Both the position numbers and the translations under genes were made by a program. Positions 45,384-55,665 of a DNA stretch of 64,000 bases are shown one piece after another. The notes under the pieces were generated by a model, which was given only the letters and a program-made list of their open reading frames with translations, had not been told where the DNA came from and ran no database searches. Origin of the DNA: Haliclona indistincta (taxonomy: Eukaryota; Porifera; Demospongiae; Haplosclerida; Chalinidae); contig OZ024786.1 of NCBI GenBank assembly GCA_964017065.1, forward strand, positions 4,627,781-4,691,780, written 5' to 3'. Within the stretch, counting starts at the first letter, position 1. Each line of letters starts with the position of its first letter.

Positions 45384-45391
45384 GACATAAT
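45384..45391. repeat. 8-bp target-site duplication, right
   Basis: GACATAAT, matching 44811-44818. Confidence 0.95.
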
Positions 45392-45465
45392 GTCTGATCA
45401 ATAAAAAGCCTTGCCCTCATGAATGTGAATACAGTAGTGTCTGGCTCCATGCTGACTGAACTATT

Positions 45466-45843
45466 GTGTGTCTTGTCGTGCTAGTGAAAATCCACAGTCT
45501 ACTCTCCCCTTCAGATGTTTCAGTATCGTCTGCACGTCCTGACATCGTCATGCGTGAGGGTAATGTGATTAAGATCTCAGAATTGACAGTATGCTCCAAT
45601 ACTCAGAGAGGGTTTGACGAGGCGAGATCAAGGAAAATAAATAAACATGCTTATATCCAACTGATCTCTGACTTAGAGGCTAAAGGTTTCAAAGTAAACT
45701 ATTTAACCATTGAAATTGGCTCGTTGGGTCATTATGCATCCGGTGCCACCAATGCCATCTCAGGTCTCCTGCCAACACTTTACATTTGGAAGAGGCCTAG
45801 GAAAACGATCAAGACTAGCATCTTACCACTTGTGAAATACTGA
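45466..45843 (+). pseudogene. C-terminal restriction-like endonuclease domain of a retrotransposon
   Basis: The 125-codon frame has SARPDIVMREGNVIKISEL, then TVCSNTQRGFDEARSRKIN and LEAKGFKVNYLTIEIGSLG. 'RPD' followed by a strand with (E/D)-x-T and a downstream Lys-rich helix resembles the restriction-like endonuclease of R2/NeSL/Utopia-type LINEs, and the 'IEIG-x-x-G' end is typical of such C-termini. No reverse transcriptase lies upstream. The first residues are probably not native. Confidence 0.45.
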
Positions 45844-45866
45844 CATACACTCAAATGACATATTTA

Positions 45867-46536
45867 AAGTAAAGTAAAAAAGTTTTAATAAAAAAAACTA
45901 AAAAGTGTAGGGATGACTCTTGCAAAAGTAAAGGAACAAGATGGGATAATGCTTGCAAAAGTAAAAGAACAAGATGGGATGATGCTTGCAAAAGTAAAGG
46001 AACAAGATGGGATGATGCTTGCAAAAGTAAAGGAACAAGATGGAATAATGCTTGCAAATGTAAAAGTCCCAAGTATCCCTACATCAGCGGCTTGAAGGAG
46101 GACGCAGTCCGATGAAGTAATTGACGGTTGTAAATAAATATAGAGGTATCTGTTTTTAGGAGGACGCAGTCCGATGAAGTAGTTGACAGTTGTAAATAAG
46201 CTGCAGGTAGCTGTATTTGGAGGACGCAGTCCGATGAAGTAATTGACAGTTGTAAAAGGTGTAGGAAAAGGATTCCACATCAATTTTGTCAGTTGCACGT
46301 CATCGCAGCAAGCCGCTGATGTAGGGATACTTGGGACTTTTACATTTGCAAGCATTATTCCATCTTGTTCCTTTACTTTTGCAAGCATCATCCCATCTTG
46401 TTCCTTTACTTTTGCAAGCATCATCCCATCTTGTTCTTTTACTTTTGCAAGCATTATCCCATCTTGTTCCTTTACTTTTGCAAGAGTCATCCCTACACTT
46501 TTTAGTTTTTTTTATTAAAACTTTTTTACTTTACTT
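45867..46536. mobile_element. Complete foldback element
   Basis: 670 bp. The left end AAGTAAAGTAAAAAAGTTTT is inverted at the right end. Each arm (about 230 bp) carries four to five copies of a 33-bp minisatellite ('gcaaaagtaaaggaacaagat' and 'gggatgat'). The centre holds three spaced copies of 'ggaggacgcagtccgatgaa'. Open frames of Leu-Ala-Lys-Val-Lys-Glu repeats arise because 33 is a multiple of three; the same frames occur in both orientations. No transposase. Confidence 0.9.
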
Positions 46537-48609
46537 GTTCCTGTTACTTTTTTGATCACTATCAGTTTAAAATTATGAGTCAAGGAACATGGAATGTTAT
46601 TATCGGCAATCACGAAAAGGTTTAAATTAGTTAGAGAGGTTGAGTTGACAACATGATATTTCCTAGCACTGTAATGGATGAAGAAGAGACTAACGCTGAC
46701 AACAACTCAGTGGAACACTATGGTGATGATGGCTGGAAGACTCTGAGTCCGCCGGGATCAAGAGAGGATTCGAGTAGACAAGCCTAGTAGAGCCTTGTTG
46801 ATGTCGATATCACGATCACAGAGGCTTCTAGCCATTTACAATGACCAACGTCCAGTTGTCAACAGCACAGGGGTCCTATAGGTACAGCTCACGCCACGTA
46901 GCTAGTGTAAGAAACCGTCTAGCCTAGCTAGATCGGGTATCACCGTCGTCCGGTTCGCGCCTGCCGTGGGTCATGATGACAGCATAGACAGATCAGTGTT
47001 ACCCAGGGTATGGTATACTGCTTGTTCATACCTCTAGGCTCTAGCTTGCACGCTGTAGCGCCCAGAGCAGAGAGAAAGCGAGAACCGAGCTAAGTTTCAA
47101 AACTGATGTGGGCGGAGTCAATGATCAGCAGCGACAAGAGGGTTAATTAATGGAGTCGCTCAGCCCAAAACGGTCCAAAAACCATGTTTTTCAAGGATTA
47201 CTCGCTTCTGGTAGTATTTGATGCCTATCTAAGCACTAAGTGCACTACCCCAGATATATACACGCGCGATGGTGCAGGTTTGATAGTGATTCGTTCACTC
47301 AGGACAGCGCTAGGCTTACTGAAAGAAGAAGAAGAAGAAGAAGAAGAAAGAAGATGAACAATTCGCGTGGGCGGCGATTTTGTTTTACCTCTTTAGAAAC
47401 GTCTGCCAGCTTTGCCAAAGGTATTTCCATGCTCAGAACAATCGCCTGATCAATCCTAGATATCTGGAATTTCGATAAACGCTAAAACAGCGAAGATCTG
47501 CAACTTGCTCTCTGAGAGTCGCCATCTTGATTTTCGTCGTCGAGCAAGCAATCCCGGTGACTTTCATGGACTTCCTACAAGCGCTTACACTTCAGATTCC
47601 CTCATAGACAGTTAAAATGCAGTAGAAATGTATAACAAAAGAGATATGTGCGAAAACTAATTTTCACACATGAGTAGCCGCCATCTTAATTCGTGGTCAT
47701 CCCTACATATCATTGCCTATCGGCAATGATAATTCACTGATTATTATTTATCAACCTTGACAGTATAATGTGAACAAGCTAACAAGGACCTCTTACACTT
47801 TCCATTTGGAAGAGGCCTAGGAAAACGATCAAGATCGGTTTGCCAGTGGTACCGATCCAGCAGATTCGGGCTGGGCGGTTAGTGGAAATGCGAGACCTGA
47901 TGCCTGATAATATTCAGGTGAGGAGCCACTTTGAGGAGCTGAATAGTTTGATTGGTGTCCAGCTCTTACCTGTTTCTTCTCGTCTTTGAGTTGGGATGTT
48001 CCTACTCTTGCTTTCTGGGTCGCTTGCTTTTTTCATTTTTGGCTGTAGGCACTTACGATCTGGTTACGAGAAACCGCCTTTGCCTGTGCTATCTTGATTG
48101 TGAAGAAGGCTAATCGCTACGGAGGGTCTGGGAATAATTAATTATGATAGTGTAATAACTTCGCCAGCTTGGACTAATTTCTTTATTTCGACAGGTGACA
48201 TTCAATTTCACATGGTGGCGCAACTAGATGGGTTCTGTAAATTTTCCGCAGATCATCGTATTATTGACCACATCCCTTACAGGCTACTGCTGCTGAATGG
48301 CGTCCAGCCGTTCGAAGAGTAGTGTTCGTAGTGTGAACTACCATGAGTGTGATCTACCGAGTCTTCCCAGAAAGAAGCAGAGAACCACTATGGCAGCGTA
48401 GACGACAAATGGAGAGCTGGAGAAGACAAAAAACTAATTTCTATAGTATCTCACGATTCAAGATTCAATGATTATACTAGGAGAACGATTATGGTACGTC
48501 AGGGGAATAAACACTGTTGGCGATTTCTGCTACATAAAGCTAGAGACAGTAAAATTTTAACTAAAGCAAAAGACTCGAAGAGTAGATTTATCAGCTGAAA
48601 GAAGACAGA
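46537..48609. other. Non-coding with a GAA microsatellite and a 40-bp duplication
   Basis: 47325-47348 is a (GAA)n tract. 47795-47834 repeats 45775-45814 almost exactly ('tttggaagaggcctagg' region), which is the end of the RLE-like frame. Around 47835-47990 the frame QQIRAGRLVEMRDLMPDN looks protein-like and could be the real continuation of that gene or a different transposon; I cannot identify it. Confidence 0.45.
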
Positions 48610-49130
48610 CCCTTAACTAAGAATTACTTAGGTGACGGTACTTTCAGTCAATGGAACAGTACACTATGTAGATTTAGGTGACTATAGTGATACTATACAA
48701 GCTGGATTGCAAACAAAAACACATAGAGAAATTGGCATATACTAGTCGACAGCTGAATACTTTGCCGTCCTCTCCTTTGGCAGTCTTCAACTGTGCTTTC
48801 TTCTGTGCAGTAGATCAACTGGAGAGGGTGTGTGCCAGTGCTGTTGATGAATTTGAAGCTAAAGTTGATGAATTGCAGGATTGGCAAAAGTATGCAGAAC
48901 AACGTGTTCAGTAATATTGGTTTTGGCTCTATTTAGGTTTGTAGCATTGATTATTGTCAAAGTGAAGGAAGACCTTGTTTTTGAAGATGGGAGAGCTTCT
49001 GCTTGGCTTGTAGACTTAGGAGAAGTGAACAACCAATTCCGAGAGCTAAAATTGCAACTAATTTCACCAAGCCAAACAAATAAATTATATTGTCACTTAT
49101 GTTCCTTAAATGTAATTCCTGTACGTTTGA
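48610..49130 (+). pseudogene. Tudor-like segments
   Basis: Two stretches resemble Tudor barrels. The first has VTVLSVNGTVHYVDLGDYSD and, in another frame, RQLNTLPSSPLAVFNCAFF. The second has VKVKEDLVFEDGRASAW followed by LVDLGEVNNQF. The 'V-x-x-(V/L)-D-x-G' strand is the Tudor signature. The pieces sit in different frames, so either introns were missed or the gene has decayed. Weak call. Confidence 0.3.
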
Positions 49131-49161
49131 CATACGTACGTTCCAGATTTTGTCCCCAACA

Positions 49162-49306
49162 ATGGCTATGACTACTTTCGATGGCGCAGTCAAATATGCT
49201 CTGGAGAGAGTTGGGAGGCCTGGAATGGTGCTGATGTTGGAACAAGTGGAGGCTATCCGTTGTATGTACGCAGGAGAAGATGTATTTGTCTTTACCGACA
49301 CGTCAT
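49162..49306 (+). CDS. RecQ-like helicase N-terminal exon
   Basis: From ATG 49162: FDGAVKYALERVGRPGMV, then LEQVEAIRCMYAGEDVFVF. The 'L..(R)PGMVL.PEQ.EAI..(Y).G.DVFV..PTG' layout is the start of RecQ-type helicases that have expanded in sponges and cnidarians. The exon stops where the Walker A exon should follow. The usual PTG is read here as TDT before 'cat' and 'gtaaat', so the splice or the motif is damaged. No further helicase exons follow. Confidence 0.45.
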
Positions 49307-49743
49307 GTAAATAGCACTAGAGACGTCATCTTTTTTATACGATTCATTTCTCAACTTCTTTCTTTAGCAACACAGCTGCTGCTGTACAGATTCCAGGTAA
49401 ATTTCGATCTCATAGTTTCTGCTAATTACGATGGTCGTTACTGCTAACTTTGAAGAACAATCTGAATAAAACAGGAGCATTCCTTTGTAACTCGTCTGAA
49501 ATGGATGCGCGCCAGACTTAGTGGAGGAGCAGGCAGAGTTTTTAGACGCCTTCCAGAAGCCATGAAAGCAAACTACACTCAGGATAAAAAAGCATTACGG
49601 AAAGGATTCGAACCTGAGACCTGAAGAGCCCAGTACCAGACAAAGCTGCACTCTCGAGTGAAACTGAAGAGTGAAGGATGGGCAGAGTTTGGAGACGACT
49701 TGAAATGTTTAGCTGACAAAGCTTAACCTGGTCTTGAAGCCCA
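49307..49743. other. Spacer with a tRNA-like B-box on the minus strand
   Basis: At 49604-49614 'ggattcgaacc' is the reverse complement of a perfect B-box. The surrounding sequence folds poorly as a tRNA, so this is at most a SINE or tRNA relic. The flanking text ('gcagagtttttagacgcc', 'gcagagtttggagacgac') is repeated at 49534 and 49681. Confidence 0.4.
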
Positions 49744-49953
49744 TTTGTAGATCCCGCTACTGGAGTCCACACTGAAAAAATCGAATCCTACTGGAATAGG
49801 GTAAAGATAAAGCTGAAACGCATGAGGGGGTGTGTGTCAGACCAGATCCCAAGCTATTTGGATGAGTTTATGTGGATGGAACACTTCGGGAAGACACCAC
49901 AGCAGGCTTGGTTAAATATCATGCTAGAGATTGCTCAGCAGTACCCTGTGTGA
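49744..49953 (+). pseudogene. Merlin/IS1016-like transposase C-terminus (ISXO2-like domain)
   Basis: 69 codons, open: VDPATGVHTEKIESYWNR, VKIKLKRMRG, PSYLDEFMWMEHFG and a final QQYPV before TGA. 'HT-x-x-(V/I)-E-(S)-x-W' with 'YLDEFMWR' is the distinctive end of ISXO2-like transposases found in Merlin transposons. Upstream domains are missing and no terminal repeats were found. Confidence 0.7.
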
Positions 49954-50127
49954 TGATGCACTCATAAAATAACTAACTATAGTACTGCACTCCAAAAATA
50001 TGGTCTACTAACAATAATTATAGCTAACGAACGCGTGTGGGCGTAGCTGATGCACACGCATCCTGCCGTCGTGCAGCCCACCCATTTTCATGAATAATTA
50101 ATGAGTATTTAGGTGACGAGTATTTAG

Positions 50128-50525
50128 GTTGATCCATTTGTACTATACGACACAGAAAGACAGTCAGGAGCAAGACTCTCTAAATGGTGGAAGTTGCACA
50201 ATGATAATGACAAAGTGCAAGTGAAGATCCCGCATGAACAGCATGGTCTGGCGAAACTCAAACAAAGTAAGCAGTGATGGCAGATTCTCTACAATTCTTA
50301 CTTATGGTACTTATGCGACTATGTCTTAACCTACAAATTCAAGATTTGTCATATCTTTCGAAATGGCATTGTCAATATTGTAAGCTATGCTATTCAAAAA
50401 TTTATCAACATAATGTTTTCTTGTTTGAAATTCTCTTTTCTTCAGTTGAAATGATCTGTGAAGCGACTGTTTCTGCACCTGAAATTCAGCAGACACGGCA
50501 AATAAAGCTTAATGAGAACAATTAG
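50128..50525 (+). CDS. Two 3' exons of an unidentified gene
   Basis: Exon 50128-50266 (after 'cgagtatttag', before 'gtaagcag') and exon 50446-50525 (after 'cttttcttcag') join in phase 1. They encode VDPFVLYDTERQSGARLS, WWKLHNDNDKVQVKIPHE, then ICEATVSAPEIQQTR and a short polar end. Composition and splicing look like a real gene. No domain recognised; no upstream exon found. Confidence 0.4.
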
Positions 50526-51322
50526 AGTTAACTAACTTATTTTATGATTGTTCATGTGTACAGTAATGATAGTTTAACCTCATGCAGTTGAAACTATTCA
50601 CACACGTTTCAATTTCACGTTTCATCTCATGTAATGCAGCAGGAATAACTCACATTCCAACAGATAACGAGTGACTCTGCAAAACCAACTGAACCTGAGG
50701 AATATACTCAGACTTTTTACCTCTGTACTCATTCATATTTTTTTTCAGTATAATCCTTTGGTGAACCAGCATTCTACCGCTAATGCTTCCACACATAGCA
50801 CCTGCAACAAACCAAGCATTAGCAAAGCTGAGAGAGACTAATTTAGTTACTGCTACAAAAGTGGACTCTGTTGTGATAGATTAATCAATAACACAAACAT
50901 TTTGTTGTATTAACAAAGAGTCATGGTGCAGATCAAAAGGGAGATCGAAGAATTGGAAAGTAGGAAGAGAGCCAGGGAAGAGGATTTAAATGAAAAAGTA
51001 AACAAGCTGATCAAAGTTGTAGTGTGGCTTTCCTTGAATCAGTAAGCAAGCGTTTAGTCAACTACTCTATATCCTCCACCATCCTCCAAAACTAACTAGC
51101 AGCTGAGCAGTTGTGAGCTTGCACTAGATAATAATAAACTAGTTACAGCGCATGCGTACTTGCTTTGCGCACTCTTTTTGCAGCTGTATCATATAGTCTA
51201 GTCATTGAATTCGAAATTGGATCGGAAGCTACTTCAATTGCTCTTATATCTAACCAAAAGGTGTGCTTACTCTCAATACATGTATATAAAATAATGCGTA
51301 TTTCATAATTATTAATAAGTAG
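50526..51322 (+). other. Spacer with a short coiled-coil exon candidate (50923-51040)
   Basis: The ATG at 50923 starts QIKREIEELESRKRAREED and NEKVNKLIKVVV, ending at a donor-like 'gtaagc' at 51041. The rest is non-coding apart from a possible exon end near 51260 ('ctaaccaaaag' then 'gtgtgc'). Confidence 0.3.
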
Positions 51323-52348
51323 ATGGAATACGAAAGGTGGACAGTGGAACAGGTACGGCGCACCTCACACTACAACTTTGATCAATGTGGCGCACCTCAG
51401 CTACTTGTGGAGCAGTTCTCCTTTGAACAGTTACATACTGTAATGGCTAACAACAAAGGCGCTGCTCTAGGCTTATACGATGAGATGAGTACCATGTATG
51501 AGCAACTAGATGTGTACAAGCATGCCAGGAGCAGGCAAGACAGGTCAACATTGCTGAAGCTCTATAATGGGAGTAGCTGGGCAAGGAGCGTCTCGGCCAG
51601 GGTGCCCCACACACAGTTCAACATGTCAGGCTTTATTCAAACTGGTCTGATATTCGAACAGCTGTACAAGTCTGACGTCGATGGTTTCAACGATAGACAG
51701 CTCTTCGACTCAACGGCCGAAATTGATCCTCTCTACGAGCAGTTGAAGGCAGTGCCAGCCAACACCATCCTGCTGAAGGCATTATTAGAACAAATCAAGT
51801 AACATCATGATCAGTGTAGCACAGAGGCCGCGGCCTACGTTTACCAACTGAGCAAGTATGGAATGGCAGTGTTTACTGGCTTTCATGACGAGATTGTGCT
51901 GAGGAGGTCACTAGTTCCTGACGACGAAAATCGTAGGGGCGTCTTGAGCAAGACCAAAGGACAACTAGCTAGGATTGCCCTAGCTCTGCATGTATTGGAG
52001 GAGGCATTGCAACAGCTAGAGCCAGACCCGCAGACAAATAAAGACTGTTTTTTTGTCATTGAAGACGCTACCTTGCAGAGAGACGTTGAGCTCATCAATC
52101 ACTTTGTCGAGCAGAAATTCACTCTCATGCGTCCTGAAGAAAAGTATCCAACCTGCAGTCCTGAAATTTCACAACTCTCAGACGAACAGCGTCACTTTCT
52201 ATACTGCAATGCCGTATGGCTAAGAAAACTGCTGCAATCCCAACACCAGTCGCTAACACCATCCATCGTCTCGCAACTTCGTCATATTCCACCTTGCAGC
52301 ACTTCTGGAGATGGAAATAATACAATTTTATGCTATCATAACCTATAA
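51323..52348 (+). pseudogene. DUF3987-like (primase/helicase-type) protein with one nonsense codon
   Basis: A single frame of 342 codons interrupted only by TAA at 51800-51802. Part 1 has FEQLHTVMANNKGAALGL, then YDEMSTMYEQLDVYK, STLLKLYNGSSWARSV, FNMSGFIQTG and FNDRQLFDSTAEI. Part 2 has YGMAVFTGFHDEIVLRRSL, PDDENRRGVLSKTKGQLAR and LHVLEEAL. The DEM Walker-B-like motif, the Asn/Arg finger region and the 'DDENRRGILSK-KGQ-ARIA' block match, from memory, DUF3987 proteins carried by animal repeats. The reading frame is otherwise clean, so inactivation looks recent. Confidence 0.55.
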
Positions 52349-52872
52349 TAGCATAGTGCTATTATAGTGCTACAGCCAATACTGCACCTTACTCCATTAT
52401 TACGTGTTACACCCGATATCACCCGATTGGCACCTCTAATGCTAGCTTTCAATAACCAAGATCACTACAGCAGTTTTATTACTTCTTGCAAGGATAAACC
52501 GTAGAGCGTAGACCGTAAATCGTGGAGCACTAATGCGTTAAAATGTCATTAAGTCTTTGATCATGCTCCATTGTGTGAATAAATACCAGTGACTTGACAC
52601 ATTAGTGACTGCAAGGTGACACTTTACACTCAAATCTTCCTTGCAAGAAGTAATGAAACCTCTGTATGTGATAATTTATTGAACTTAACTCTTCCTCGTC
52701 CGTTTTTTGTTGTCTACTTGTTCACGCCTCTTACGGTCTTTTCTCTTGCTCATCTAACTGTCTGTTCTCATTCAATTTAATGCACCATAATTAAATGATT
52801 ATTTCGTGTTGCTGTGTCAAGTGCTGAGTTGAGTTACTGAAGTGCTTCATCACCGATCGAAAACCACCACCA
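52349..52872. other. Spacer
   Basis: No gene recognised. A very basic 22-codon minus frame at 52690-52755 is too short to call. Confidence 0.5.
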
Positions 52873-54420
52873 TTGCCACATATGAAGAACCAAGGTTACA
52901 TCGATAAATCAAACAAGAAATACGACAACTCGAAAAGTAAAACTGAGAAGAGAATTGCTACTCAAACTGGTTGTAAAGGAAATTATGCTCTACGAAGACT
53001 ACTTGGTCACAACAGGCTTCTTAACACTCCCCCAGAACCAATGCACCTGTTAAAGAATTAGAGTTGAGCATATTGTCTGCTTGTTATCAGGACTAGAAGA
53101 CTCACTTCATGCAAGGTTCGAGAGGAGGAACGAGAACGAGGTTTGATTTCCAGAAGAGAAAGGAGCTACATTTTTACATGATGCACTATTTTGATTAACT
53201 GCTCGAAATGGTTTTTGCTGCAGAGAGAGCATGTGCTATTCAAGTACTGAGTTCATTTAAATGGAGGCCACGCCCAATATTCGGAAAAAGTGTTTCACTG
53301 GCATGACTTCTCACCAATGGAAGGAATTAGTATCTACACACATCCTGAAGTATACATTACATGGTCTTCTTGGAAAGAAGCAAGGTGAGACACTTTTCTT
53401 CTTTTCTGACACCTTGTCAACTGCATCACCAGAAAAGGACAACATAACGCAGTTCTCGCAGTTTATACGAATAATTGTACGGCGTGTCACGATAAAATAC
53501 TGATAAGCGCGGGATCCGGGATTCCACAGGATGATGTTCAGGTACAAGCATATCGCACGACCATATATAAATTGGTGCTTGAAGACTTACCGATCCTTGC
53601 TTACCGACTTACAAACTTGCTGGCATCATATACAGTTTAACGTACGACTCGATCCCAAACTCCTCTCGTTTCTTTCATGAGACAAATGGTCTCCCGCAAG
53701 ACTGCATGCATGACATTTTAGAGGGCTGCTTGCAGTACGAATTGAAGCAGTTACTACGATCTCTGGTAGAGCAGAAGTTCATCAAGCTAGAGCAGAAGTT
53801 CATCAAGCTAGAGGCTCTCAACCAAAGAATAGAACTCGTCCCATATGCTCAAAGTGACTCAGCCACTAAACCAAGCCCTAATATAGCGCTATCTACTTCG
53901 GATCACTCTCTGAACAAAATGGTGTCAATATCATAATTTAAAATTAAGCAACATTAGTATCAGTTTATGGCTTCACAGCTGCGGTGCCTTGCTCGAATGA
54001 TGCCTCTGATGGTTGGAGATAAAGTGCCAAAGGAGGTTCCAAATTGGGAAAACTTTCTCCTACTCTTAAAAATGACCGAATTAGTCTACACTCCAAAATG
54101 CACAAGAAGTAACGCTGTCTACATAGAGAGTCTGATAGATGATTACTTACTGACATAACCCTGTCTGCCCAACAACACCTAAACAGCATTACACTCTTCA
54201 GTGGATACTAAAGTATAAATAATGCACATTAAATATTAGCGAATTATTACAGATGATTGTACATTACAGATGTGGACCACTAACCAGATACTGGTGTATG
54301 CGATTTGAAGCAAAGAAAGGTGGCCACATTTGCTTAAAGTTCACGATTGCGAGGTACAATTTTTTTACTAAGGACTGAGATACAGTTTGTTCCTTTTCCA
54401 GAGAAGTTCTGAAAGTTAAA
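52873..54420 (+). pseudogene. tnp2/DUF4218-type (EnSpm-like) protein relic
   Basis: Several frames, in order, recall the tnp2-like proteins common in animal repeats: GCKGNYALRRLLGHNRLL and NTPPEPMHLLKN (52970-53060), then EHIVCLLSG in another frame; WRPRPIF and SHQWKELVSTHILKYTLHG (53250-53380); DCMHDILEGCLQYELKQLL with LNQRIELVPY (53700-53850); RCLARMMPLMVGDKVP and NWENFLLLLKMTELVY (53980-54110); and GPLTRYWCMRFEAKKG near 54275. Many frameshifts, and an internal duplication of KLEQKFIKLE. The order of blocks is preserved, so one decayed copy is present. Confidence 0.6.
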
Positions 54421-55323
54421 AGAAATTTATTTCTCACGGTAGTGTCAAAAGAAATGGTTTGTACTAGAAATGGTCATAAAATTATGGTTCAAACATTCAA
54501 ACATTTACAGCCCCGCGAGACTACGGGTTAGAAGAGTCCGGAATTACATGTAGGAACCTGCCGCAGAAAAATCTGAATTCTAGTCAAGACACAAACAAGG
54601 CAATGGCCGCAATGCATTTTGAAGAAAGCTAGTACCGGTCCGGTTAGCTCCTTGATAACTACTGTACTATTATAGCTTGCCTCATGCCATAGTGAAGAGT
54701 GGATTAGTATAAGATATTAGTAGCAAAGGATGAGTTTTCTGCTCTTTTTCAAATGTCACATGCATGTCACAGGTGTGAACCACCTGACACCACTCAAGAC
54801 TCATGCCGATTCCGGTTGAGCAAAGCATGTCACAGCGTTCCTCTTCCGTCTTCCTTTTCTCTTTCTTTCCGACACCACTCAAAAGAACGCTTATTGCTGT
54901 GTGATCGAAATCAGCACAGCAAGTGTGTACACCACCCGAAACCACTTAAAGGAACACTTATTTCTGCTCGATCTTAGCCAAAATCACAACTCTCCATTCA
55001 GCACAGACAAAAGCAAAAAGGTTGTCAACCACCCAACATCAGTTATTGCTGCATGACGACTTTGTGAATGACAAATGTGTTGACAACTACCTCTTAATTG
55101 GTGAGCGGCATAAAATGCTGAAAATGAAAGTCGAAAGGCTAACCATCGAATTAAATCGTGAAAAGCAAAGAAGAAAGGAAAAAGTGCTGTGCTGTGACAA
55201 AAGAGGAAAAAATTGTTCAAAGGTGAATGTAATATAAAGTGTAGAAATCATTGCGATTGTCTATAAAACTTCGTTTGTTACACTGGGCAGAACAACATAC
55301 AAGCCAGGTGATAAATTATTATA
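54421..55323. other. Spacer with short repeats
   Basis: 54775-54965 holds two to three diverged copies of a piece with 'accactcaa' and 'ggaacacttattcctgct'-like text. A coil-like frame at 55058-55237 (KMLKMKVERLTIELNREKQ) may be an exon of an unknown gene; it is flanked by 'caaag' and 'gtgaatg'. Confidence 0.35.
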
Positions 55324-55512
55324 ATGGCTGACTCTAGTGGTCTCCTACCAATCTTTGGAGAGATTGAACGGATCTTGTTCATCCACAACAAGTGGCAGCT
55401 TGTCTGCCAACTGCTCAACACAGACACGTACAACACACATGCATATGAAGTTTCATATCATTCATTCCACACCTATCATTATTTGTCATCAGCCTTCATT
55501 TTTAGATTATAA
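55324..55512 (+). pseudogene. C-terminal exon of a tnp2-like protein
   Basis: The frame LLPIFGEIERILFIHNK and WQLVCQLLNTDTYNTHAY fits the C-terminus of the same protein family as 52873-54420 ('FG-I..I..(Y)......C......F..H.HAY.V'). Confidence 0.4.
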
Positions 55513-55524
55513 AGTTCTAGCTCG

Positions 55525-55665
55525 TAATACATGCTCGAACGATGCCTCTGATGATTGGGGATAAAGTGTCAGAGGAGGGTCTAAATTGGGAATACTTTCT
55601 CCTACTCCTACAAATCACCATCTTAGTCTTTGCTCCAAAATGCACGAGGAGTATCAAGTGGGTAG
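55525..55665 (+). repeat. Second copy of a tnp2-like exon
   Basis: ARMMPLMIGDKVSEEG, LNWEYFLLLL and APKCTRS repeat the exon at 53985-54120 with about 80 percent identity at the DNA level by eye. It lies downstream of the C-terminal exon, so it belongs to another copy or to a local duplication. Confidence 0.65.

Noticed and set aside
45885..46555. Open frames with 11-residue repeats (LAKVKEQDGIM) and their reverse-strand twins
   Set aside because: The same frames appear symmetrically on both strands of a foldback element; this reflects its 33-bp unit and not a protein gene.
49590..49690. A second tRNA gene on the minus strand
   Set aside because: It has a perfect B-box but no convincing A-box, acceptor stem or anticodon stem.
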